From positions 1 to 36,857 of the forward strand of contig QILQ01000021.1 in the NCBI GenBank assembly GCA_003233455.1: a stretch of 36,857 nt of DNA. The letters are read 5' to 3'. Shown here in pieces: positions 8,571 to 16,542 of this stretch. The stretch comes from Candidatus Zambryskiibacteriota bacterium (GTDB lineage Bacteria; Patescibacteriota; Minisyncoccia; Phycocordibacterales; WO2-35-19). The notes beneath the pieces are model-generated. The model was given only the letters and a program-made list of their open reading frames with translations, was not told the origin of the DNA and searched no databases. Both the position numbers and the translations under genes were made by a program. How positions within the stretch are numbered: position 1 is the stretch's first letter; every line of letters begins with the position of its first letter.

Positions 8571-8602
8571 AGTCTCATAAGGCAGGATAAAAATGAAATT
8601 AA
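8571..8602 (+). other. 5' strand of the pre-23S processing stem
   Basis: gtctcataaggcaggataaaa(8572-)/aatgaaattaa complements ttaatttcattt (14609-14620) and ttttatcctgccttatgggac (14643-14663). Confidence 0.75.
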
Positions 8603-8784
8603 GTTAAGTGGTTTTTGAATTTCCTAATAGGAAATTCAAGGGCGTATGGTGGATGCCTAGACTAGAAATAGCGATGAAGGACGTGGCGTGGCGGCGATAC
8701 GCTTCGGGGAGGTGCCTAGCAACCTTTGATCCGGAGATTTCCGAATGGGGAAACCCCCCGACTTTAGTCGGGACCGTGCTTCAC

Positions 8785-8935
8785 TTTCGTTCAGCACTAA
8801 TTTTCAATTTTCAATTTAAAATTTTCAAATAATTTCTAATTTCCAATGTTTAAAAATTAAGACATTGAAAATTTAATGAAAATTAAAAATTAAAAATTAA
8901 AAATTTCGTGACGAGCGGTAGCGAGGCACGGGGCA
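8785..8935 (+). other. AT-rich insertion in domain I of 23S (helix 9/10 region)
   Basis: gaccgtgcttcac...attttcaattttcaattt...aaaattaaaaattaaaaattt...gtgacgagcggtagcgaggcacgggg replaces a short E. coli hairpin around 131-148. Confidence 0.7.
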
Positions 8936-9027
8936 TACCCGGGGAAGTAAAACATTTCAGTACCCGGAGGAAAAGAAACTAATAAGTATTGCGTAAGTAG
9001 CGGCGAGCGAAAGCGCAGAAGCCCAAA

Positions 9028-9118
9028 CTGAACACTGAACTTAAATTTCAAAAAAGGTGAGACCTTGAAAATTTTCCAAGGTCTCACCTTAGGATTGAAA
9101 TTTAAGTTCAGTGTTCAG
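9028..9118 (+). other. IVS-like nested hairpin insertion in domain I of 23S
   Basis: Outer 23-bp perfect stem (9028-9050/9096-9118) enclosing aaggtgagaccttg-aaaattttc-caaggtctcacctt (9054-9090). Confidence 0.85.
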
Positions 9119-9328
9119 GGTTGTAAGACGTAAGTGTTATGTTTACATAAGGAAAGTTACAAAATTGTTTGTTAGAAGAAGCTTCTGGAAAGAAGCACCC
9201 CAGAGGGTAATAGTCCCGTATTTGAAAACAAATAATCTTTCTTGCTTATGTTCTTGAGTACCTCGAGACACGAAAAGCTCGGGGGAATCTGCCGGAACTA
9301 ACCGGTAAGGCTAAATATATTTCTAGAT

Positions 9329-9367
<39 letters not shown>

Positions 9368-9945
9368 GCCCGGTGAGGGCGGTGAAATAGACCTGAAACC
9401 ATATGCCTACAAGGAGTCAGAGCGGACGCTTGCGTCCGTCATGGCGTGCCTATTGAAGAATGAGCCAACGAGTTAATGTATGTGGCTGCCTAAGTGGAAT
9501 ACCCACTGAGGCCTAGTGAAAGCGAGCGTGAATAGCGCGAAATAATAGTCGTATATATTAGACCCGAAGCCAAGTGAGCTTGCCATGGGCAGGGTGAAGC
9601 CTCTCGAAGGAGAGGTGGAGGCCCGAACCGGTTGGTCGTGCGATTCCTTCGGATGACCTGTGGTAAGAAGTGAAAAGCTAATCGAACTTGGTAATAGCTG
9701 GTTCTCTCCGAAAGAGCTTTTGGGTTCGCGTCGCGTGTTCCTGTTGGGGGTAGAGCACTGGAAGGTTTAGACAGGGAGCAATCTCGCTAAACCTATCAAA
9801 CTCCGAATACCAGCAGTTAAAAATGCGGCAGTTAGACGGTGGGGGCTAAGCTCCACTCGTCAAAAAGGAAACAGCCTAGATCTCTATTTAAGGTCCCTAA
9901 ATTTATGCTAAGTGCGCTTAAGGCGGTGAAATTTCTGTGACAATG

Positions 9946-9988
<43 letters not shown>

Positions 9989-10056
9989 CAGCTCACTCAT
10001 TCAGAGATTTTGCGCCGAAGATAATCGGGGCTAAGCATAATACCGAAACTGAGGGT

Positions 10057-10143
10057 TTGTAAACTTTATTTTCGCAATTTTTAAGGGGAGACCTTTAAGA
10101 AATTTCCCAAGGTCTCCCCTTGGGGCGAAAATGAAGTTTGCAA
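10057..10143 (+). other. IVS-like hairpin insertion at the helix 45 position of 23S
   Basis: ttgtaaactttattttcgc/gcgaaaatgaagtttgcaa stem enclosing aaggggagacctttaagaaatttcccaaggtctcccctt. Confidence 0.8.
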
Positions 10144-10875
10144 GCGGTAGGAGAGTATTCGCATCCGCTGTGAAGGTAAAGGGGTAACCCATGCTGGAGC
10201 GTTGCGAAGTAAGAATGTTGGCACAAGTAACCACAACGCACCTGAAAACGGTGCGCGCCGAAAGACTAAGGTTTCCTTGGCGATGACAATCAGCCAAGGG
10301 TTAGTCGGGCCTAAGGGAATGGCGAAAGCCGTACTCGATGGACACACGGTTAATATTCCGTGACTTTTGTATGTTGCGATGGAGAGACGGAGTGCAGTAT
10401 GTATTGCTCATTATTGGATTTGAGTCGGTATTGTAAGGGTGTCGCATAGGTAAATCCGTGCGACTCTGTTTAATCAGAAATCCAAGCAATATTGAAACCT
10501 GGAGATTCGTCAAAGGGGATTTTACAAAGCGCGCTTCCAAGAAAAACTTCTAAGCATAAACATATAAAAACCGTACCGTAAACCGACACAGGTAGTCAGG
10601 TCGAGAAGACCAAGGCGAACGAGTGAGATGTCCCCAAGGAACTCGGCAAAAAAGCGGCCGTAACTTCGGAATAAGGCCTGCCCACAGTAATGTGGGCTGC
10701 AACAAAAGTATCCCTGGCGACTGTTTATCAAAAACACAGCTCCCTGCGAACTCGTAAGAGGATGTATAGGGGGTGACGCCTGACCAATGCCAGAAGGTTA
10801 AACAACGACGTTGTGTGAATCGTAAGATTTGTATGGTGATTGTTGTAAGCCCTGGTGAATGTCGGCAATAACTAT

Positions 10876-11625
10876 AGACACAATTGTAGTTATAAAATCT
10901 AGCTATATGCGGGAAACTCTGAGTATCCGTTTGCTACTCGCTATAAATCGAAATAGCAGTAACAATGCAACGGTGCAGACAATCCGCAGGAAAGATTCTG
11001 ATAAGCAACAAAATAAAAAATGAGTCAAAATTATTCGTGGCTTAAGTCAATTCCTCAAAATATAGGAAATTATATTGCTGGTTTTGTAGATGGAGAAGGA
11101 AGCTTCAATGTCTCATTACGAAAAAGGGAAGATCATTCTCTTGGTTGGCAAGTGATATTGACTTTAAATGTTGCTCAGCGCGACAAAACGGTCCTTGCTC
11201 TTATGAAGCATCATCTAGGATGTGGAAGATTACAAGAACGTAAAGATGGGGTTTGGTATTATGTAATACAAAATTCTGTCATAATTGAAAAAAGAATAAT
11301 ACCTTTTTTCAAAAAATACCCCTTTCTTTCTTCAAATAAAAAGAAAAATTTCTCAATTTTTTCTCAAATTACAAATATGATCTTCAAAAAAGAGCATTTA
11401 AGTAATAAAGGAATGTTAAAAATAATAGAATTGAGAGAAAAATTAAATGAAGGAAAAGGAAGAACAAGAAAATATAATTTAAAAGATTATAAGAATTCTT
11501 TATCAGAAAATCCTCAGAGACTATACGCTAGACCGAAACCGAGAAATCGGAATTGGAAGATATAGTCCGATCTCATTGGCGACAATGAGGATTCTAGTGC
11601 TACTGCTAGATAATAAATATGGATG
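10876..11625 (+). mobile_element. Group I intron 1 in 23S (after E. coli U1917), LAGLIDADG ORF
   Basis: 5' exon AUAACUAU pairs IGS GUAGUUAU (10886-10893, U.G at splice); P10 ACAAUU (10880-10885) pairs 3' exon AAUUGU; intron ends in G; P7-like cagagactatacg...gaagatatagtccga. Confidence 0.93.
11020..11565 (+). CDS. LAGLIDADG homing endonuclease (intron 1)
   Basis: IGNYIAGFVDGEGSFNVSL LAGLIDADG motif; C-terminus NPQRLYARP overlaps the intron core. Confidence 0.9.
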   Translation: MSQNYSWLKSIPQNIGNYIAGFVDGEGSFNVSLRKREDHSLGWQVILTLNVAQRDKTVLALMKHHLGCGRLQERKDGVWYYVIQNSVIIEKRIIPFFKKYPFLSSNKKKNFSIFSQITNMIFKKEHLSNKGMLKIIELREKLNEGKGRTRKYNLKDYKNSLSENPQRLYARPKPRNRNWKI

Positions 11626-11659
11626 AATTGTCCTAAGGTAGCGAAATTCCTTGTCTGGT

Positions 11660-11994
11660 AATTGAATTGCCAGCTTTGACGGTGACGTCAATGAAAAATT
11701 CGGCTAATAACGGTGAAGTCTTAACCCGGAATCTTATTTCAAGGATAAGGTGTTAATGGAAAGATAATATCGTGGGAACTCTATAGTATATAGAGACCCG
11801 TAACGACTGATGTTCCCACTAGTTAGTGGTGACAGAGATAGCGTAATGATAGAATTAAGATATGAAAAAACGCTATAATACGCCGACTCTCTTAGGAATA
11901 TAAAATAAGAGATGAAGATATAGTCTATGCCTTTAGAAATAAAGGGTAAATCGTAATTGTTTGTGATTTGATACACAAACGATGAAGAGACATG
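11660..11994 (+). mobile_element. Group I intron 2 in 23S (after E. coli U1951), no ORF
   Basis: Exons join gtctggt+aagttcagac; IGS gccag (11669-11673) pairs cuggu with U.G; gaagatatagtcta core motif; ends in G. Confidence 0.85.
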
Positions 11995-12318
11995 AAGTTC
12001 AGACGCGCACGAATGGCGTAACGACTGGGGAACTGTCTCGGGGACTCGCTCGGTGAAAATACAGTACCGGTGAAGATGCCGGTTACCTGCAGTTAGACGA
12101 AAAGACCCCGGAAGCTTTACTGCAACTTGACATTGAGAATATGTTTTTACTGCGTAGCATAGGTGGGAGACTTTGATGTTTTCTTTTCGGAGAAAGCGGA
12201 GTCGTCAGTGAAATACCACTCTGTAATAATATATTTTCTAACCTCGACGGCAAAAACGGCGAGGAACAGTGTCTGGCGGGCAGTTTTAGTGGGGCGCTAT
12301 CCTTCGGTTAATCATAAT

Positions 12319-12343
12319 TTGTTGAACACTCGGTGTTGAACAA
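12319..12343. repeat. Family B palindrome near the 5' end of intron 3 (probable P1 loop)
   Basis: ttgttgaacactcggtgttgaacaa. Confidence 0.85.
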
Positions 12344-12600
12344 GAGATGGTTGGTCGAATCCGTGGCGCCTCCAGAAGTTTAATCCACTTCAAAATAAAT
12401 AAAAAAGGGGGACCACAGTAAGTAATTATTGTGAGAAAAGTTAGTAAAATGCTGGGAAATCTCAATGAGACAATCAGCAGGATACACATTATGTGAAATC
12501 CTCAGAGACTAAACGCTAACTATCCTGAGATTTATCCAAGGATAATGATATAGTCCGAACTTCATGGTGACATGAAGAGTGCAACAGAAATGATTGCATC

Positions 12601-12637
12601 ACTGAAATGTTGAACACTCGGTGTTGAACATTTTAGT
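12601..12637. repeat. Family B palindrome near the 3' end of intron 3
   Basis: actgaaatgttgaacactcggtgttgaacattttagt; same core as 12319-12343. Confidence 0.85.
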
Positions 12638-12890
12638 AGTAACAAAATGCCTAAAGAGTAACGGAGGAGCCTATTAAGGTCAGCTAGCCGTGAATGGAAA
12701 CCATGGCGATAGTGTATAGGCACAAGCTGGCTTAACTGCGAGACGTACATGTCGAGCAGATGCGAAAGCAGAGCTAAGTGATCCTTTGGTTCGTGTTAGA
12801 TGCGGCCAAAGCTCAACGGATAAAAGCTACTCCGGGGATAACAGGCTGGTTCCGCCTAAGCGTCCAGAGCGACGGCGGAGTTCGGCACCT

Positions 12891-13736
12891 TAACTCTCAA
12901 TTAAAAACTGAGAAACATCGGGGTGCCTATCACAGTAATGTGATACAAAAACAATTTGGCTTATAACGGTGAACTCCATATACAAGCCTTATGTCGTAAT
13001 GATATAATTATAAATATGGACAATACCGTGGGAAGTCTAACTCAATTACAAAAGTCATTTATCATTGGAACTCTTTTAGGAGATGGATATATTCGTCAAA
13101 TAAAAGGGAGAAAAGATGCATTTCTTGAAGTAAATCATTCAATAATTCAAAAAGAATATGTTGAGTGGAAATATTCAGTCTTAAAAAATTTAACACGAAG
13201 TGGTCCAAAATCTCGAAAGGGAAATGGAACAAGAATAGCTTATAGATTTTTTACGAAACAACATCCTGAATTTACTAAAATAATGAATTTATTTTATAAG
13301 GATAAAAAGAAATGTATTCCTAATCTAATTTTAGATTCAATGATTTTGGCAGTATGGTTCATGGATGATGGAAGTAGATGTAGTAAAGAGAATGTATATC
13401 TTAATACTCAACAATTTTCAAAAAATGATCAATATAAGTTATTAGGATTTTTAGAAAAGATGGGATTAAGTGGAACATTAAATAAAGATAAAAAATATTA
13501 TAGAATTAGATTTAAAACATCTAGTATTCATAAATTATTTAAGATAATTAAAAAACATATTATTCCTTCCATGAAATATAAAATTGGGTTATGACCCTGT
13601 AGAGACTTTCCGCTTAATGCGGAGGAGTGAGAGTATAAACTCTTGCTAATACGCCGAACCCCTTCTAAATATAAAAATATTTATTAGGGTGAAGATATAG
13701 TCCGATCCTCCTGGTAACAGGAGAAAAATACGATAG
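12891..13736 (+). mobile_element. Group I intron 4 in 23S (after E. coli U2500, peptidyl transferase centre), LAGLIDADG ORF
   Basis: 5' exon GGCACCU pairs IGS GGGUGCC (12921-12927); P10 ACAUCG (12915-12920) pairs 3' exon CGAUGU; ends in G; gaagatatagtccga motif. Confidence 0.95.
13016..13594 (+). CDS. LAGLIDADG homing endonuclease (intron 4)
   Basis: SFIIGTLLGDGYI...SMILAVWFMDDGS double motif; ATG at 13016 preferred over the upstream non-ATG start. Confidence 0.88.
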   Translation: MDNTVGSLTQLQKSFIIGTLLGDGYIRQIKGRKDAFLEVNHSIIQKEYVEWKYSVLKNLTRSGPKSRKGNGTRIAYRFFTKQHPEFTKIMNLFYKDKKKCIPNLILDSMILAVWFMDDGSRCSKENVYLNTQQFSKNDQYKLLGFLEKMGLSGTLNKDKKYYRIRFKTSSIHKLFKIIKKHIIPSMKYKIGL

Positions 13737-13829
13737 CGATGTCGGCTCAACTTATCCTGGGGGTGGAGAAGCTCCCAAGGGTATGGCTGTTCGCCATTTA
13801 AAAAGTTACGCGAGCTGGGTTCAGACCGT

Positions 13830-14298
13830 GGAATTACAAAACGAAAGTATAATTTCGTCAAGTTTGGTAATTGCACAGTCTGAATCCTTAGAGGAAAATC
13901 CGCCAGTTGGCGGAAACTGTTATAAATTTTTTCGTTTTGAAAATTATTAAAATTCTCAAGATTTTGATAATTAAGAATAGTAGAACCAATCAAATCACGG
14001 CGGTCACGTAAAATTTGTTAACGCAAATCATGTGATGAAGTTGACTTATATCGGTGAAATCCAATTTGGACAACACCGAGGGAAGTTTTGTTTTGTAAGA
14101 GGAGGAGGACTATAGTAAGGGCACACTTTAATTAGTGTGTAATGAGCCAGAGTAATTCTGGGTATGCTCTCCTAGGGTAATCCTACTCCTCATTCTCTTA
14201 CAAAACAAAACACCCGTAGAGACTAAACGTCAACTATTCCAAATGAAAGTTTGGAAGAAAGTTATAGTCCATTGCCACAAGTAATTGTGGGTAACAAG
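13830..14298 (+). mobile_element. Group I intron 5 in 23S (after E. coli U2593), no ORF
   Basis: 5' exon GACCGU pairs IGS GCGGUC (14000-14005); P10 UCACG pairs 3' exon CGUGA; P3 gttgac/gtcaac; gtagagactaaacg...agttatagtcc; ends in G. Confidence 0.92.
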
Positions 14299-14608
14299 CG
14301 TGAGACAGGTTGGTCTCCTATCTACTGTAGGCGTTGATTCTTGAGGGGATTTGATTCTAGTACGAGAGGACCGAATTGAACTGACCTCTGGTCTGCCTGC
14401 TGTTCTGCCAAGAGCATCGCAGGGTAGCTAAGTCGGGAATGGATAACCTCTGAAAGCATATAAGAGGGAAGCCAACCCCAAGATTAGGAATCGTTAAGGA
14501 TCGTGAGAGATGATCACGTTGATAGGCGCTAGGTGTAAGTACAGTAATGTATTAAGCCGAGGCGTACTAATTTCCGATCTTATTAGGAAATTCGGAAATC
14601 CACACATT

Positions 14609-14663
14609 TAATTTCATTTTGAAAATTTTTATTTCAAATACTTTTATCCTGCCTTATGGGACT
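14609..14663 (+). other. 3' strand of the pre-23S processing stem
   Basis: Complementary to 8571-8602. Confidence 0.75.
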
Positions 14664-14697
14664 ATCTTAATTAGATTGTTCTTTAGATTGAATATTT

Positions 14698-14811
14698 AGT
14701 TCTGGTGATTTGTCGCAGAGGTCACACCCGTTCTCATTCCGAACACGGAAGTTAAGCTCTGTTGAGGCGATGATACTCTTTCAGGGGAAAGTAGCTAGTC
14801 GCCAGAACTAA
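14698..14811 (+). rRNA. rrf: 5S ribosomal RNA
   Basis: agttctggtgatttgtcgcagaggtcacacccgttctcattccgaacacggaagttaagctct...gccagaact. Confidence 0.93.
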
Positions 14812-14857
14812 GTTTTTAATTATAAAATATTTTACTAATTTTTAATTTTAAGGAAAT

Positions 14858-14888
14858 GTTGCCACCATCACGTCAGGATGGTGGCAAC
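14858..14888. terminator. hairpin between 5S and the convergent small ORF
   Basis: gttgccaccat-cacgtcagg-atggtggcaac; weak T tracts nearby. Confidence 0.5.
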
Positions 14889-14897
14889 AGGTTGGCC

Positions 14898-15062
14898 CTA
14901 ATTGCATAGGGCTTTGCCAATTTGTATGCCGAGACCGAGAGTTACGGCAAGAACAAAAACAGCAAGCTCTACATAAATCACCTTAATAGAGTGGCGGATG
15001 CTGTTGCAGTCGGCGGTAATTCTTTCCGCAAGTTCTACAAACTCACGACGTGGGAGTAACAT
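14898..15062 (-). CDS. small single-TM protein (54 aa)
   Basis: MLLPRREFVELAERITADCNSIRHSIKVIYVELAVFVLAVTLGLGIQIGKALCN; ggaggtgg Shine-Dalgarno just upstream of ATG; absent from the supplied ORF track. Confidence 0.6.
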   Translation of the reverse strand: MLLPRREFVELAERITADCNSIRHSIKVIYVELAVFVLAVTLGLGIQIGKALCN

Positions 15063-15137
15063 GATTCCACCTCCATTACAATTATATCATATCTAATTTA
15101 CCTTTATACTTTATACATAATACTTTATACTATTTAT

Positions 15138-16541
15138 ATGAGCAACTGGGCATCTCGCAGAAAAAGCATTTATCTGGGGGTGATGGTTTTAATACTATCA
15201 ACTATCTCTTTTGCTATCTTTTGGAAATTTTGGTATCAGGCTCCATCTTGTTTTGATAAAGTAAAAAATGGAGATGAAAACGGTGTTGATTGTGGAGGTT
15301 CATGTTCCCTTATATGTGACAGCAGTGTTATCAAACCGATTGTTAAGTGGGACCCTCAATTATTTGAAGTTTTGCCGGGAGTTTGGAGTGCTCTTGTTTA
15401 TGTGGAAAATGCGAATCTGAATGTGGATGCCACTTACGCGCCTTACACCTTTACCATCTACGATAAAAATAATAAAATTTTGGAAGAAAGAAAAGGAGCT
15501 ACCATCTTGCCAAAAAACAAAACAGTCGGTATTTTTGAAGGTTCAATTAGAATCAAAGATAAAACCAAACCGCGACGAGCAGTATTTGAGCTTAGCGATA
15601 ATATAGTTTGGAAAAAAGATAATAAAGTGGGAAAAGACATAACGGTAACTCATAGTCCACTTTTAAATTTGGCAAGCACTCCCAGAGTAAAAGCTAATAT
15701 TAAAAATAATAGTACTGAAAATATCAAAAATATTGAATTGGTAATCGCCATTTTTGACGGGTCTGATAATGTCATCGCCGCTTCTAGGACATTTGTGGAA
15801 GATCTGAAACAAAATGAAAATACCAATGTGATTTTCACTTGGCCAAAATCTTTTAATCTCGGTTCTAAAGTATGCCAGTCGCCTTCGGATGTGGCGTTAC
15901 TTTTAGATAGATCTGGTTCAATGGCCTCTCTTGCCACTAAACCGCCTGAGCCTCTTTTCGCCGCTAAAGAGGCGGCTAATTTTTTTGTAGAACAACTGAC
16001 TCCCAAAGATAAAGTCAGCCTTGTTTCTTTCGCTGCCAAAGCCGAAAATCCGATAGATTTAAACCTTACTAATAATTTTAATTCTGCCAGCCAAGCCATT
16101 AAAACTGTAAATATTGAACAAGGAGGCGTTCAATATACTAATATTTTTGACGCTATCCATAGTGCTTGGCAAGAATTAATTTCCGCCAGAGCTAAAGATA
16201 AATCTTCAAAAATAATTATACTTCTAACCGATGGTAGAGCCAATAATCCTAAAAACCCGAAAGGAGATACCGAAGCAGACGATATAAAATATGCGGAAAG
16301 TAAAGCCATTAAAGAGGCTTTGAACGCCAAAAAAGATGGTATTGTTATTTACACTATAGGTCTGGGTGACAAAATTAATGAATCTTTTTTGAAAACTATC
16401 GCTTCTAAAGAGAATAATTATTTTTTCGCTCCATCTGCTCTCAACTTGAAAACTATTTATAAAAATATATCATCTAATATTTGCAAAGAAATTCCTGCTA
16501 GGATAGAAATAAACTACAAAATATTTGGTTCTTCAATTTAA
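15138..16541 (+). CDS. membrane-anchored von Willebrand factor type A domain protein
   Basis: N-terminal TM; VALLLDRSGSM MIDAS; LLTDGRANN; VIYTIGLGDKINE. Confidence 0.85.
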   Translation: MSNWASRRKSIYLGVMVLILSTISFAIFWKFWYQAPSCFDKVKNGDENGVDCGGSCSLICDSSVIKPIVKWDPQLFEVLPGVWSALVYVENANLNVDATYAPYTFTIYDKNNKILEERKGATILPKNKTVGIFEGSIRIKDKTKPRRAVFELSDNIVWKKDNKVGKDITVTHSPLLNLASTPRVKANIKNNSTENIKNIELVIAIFDGSDNVIAASRTFVEDLKQNENTNVIFTWPKSFNLGSKVCQSPSDVALLLDRSGSMASLATKPPEPLFAAKEAANFFVEQLTPKDKVSLVSFAAKAENPIDLNLTNNFNSASQAIKTVNIEQGGVQYTNIFDAIHSAWQELISARAKDKSSKIIILLTDGRANNPKNPKGDTEADDIKYAESKAIKEALNAKKDGIVIYTIGLGDKINESFLKTIASKENNYFFAPSALNLKTIYKNISSNICKEIPARIEINYKIFGSSI

Positions 16542-16542
16542 A

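Larger units (their letters stand above)
12304..12649 (+). mobile_element. Group I intron 3 in 23S (after E. coli U2262), no ORF
   Basis: Exons join ggggcgctatcct+cctaaagagtaacggaggag, matching E. coli GGGGCGGUCUCCU/CCUAAAG; core cctcagagactaaacg...gatatagtccg; ends in G; P1 with gagaugg has one A.C mismatch. Confidence 0.8.

Noticed and set aside
8608-8832. ORF in the 5' part of 23S
   Set aside because: Lies entirely in rRNA sequence; chance open frame.
10031-10737. Overlapping minus-strand ORFs across 23S
   Set aside because: Antisense to conserved rRNA; no protein-like features.
11734-11976. Minus-strand ORF in intron 2
   Set aside because: Covers group I intron core motifs; no endonuclease motif.
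12291-12371. Alternative 5' splice site of intron 3 using ggcgcctc (12363-12370) as IGS for ggggcgct
   Set aside because: The pairing is good, but the spliced exon would lose 5 nt of the conserved P-loop helix; the junction after ctatcct restores E. coli-like GGGGCGGUCUCCUCCUAAAG length. Kept as a possibility to test.
12286-12750. Minus-strand ORFs across intron 3 and flanking 23S
   Set aside because: Antisense to rRNA and intron; no family resemblance.
13646-13993. Minus-strand ORF spanning intron 4/5 ends
   Set aside because: Overlaps PTC exon and intron structure; chance ORF.
15458-16330. Minus-strand ORFs opposite the VWA gene
   Set aside because: Antisense shadow ORFs of a well-supported CDS.
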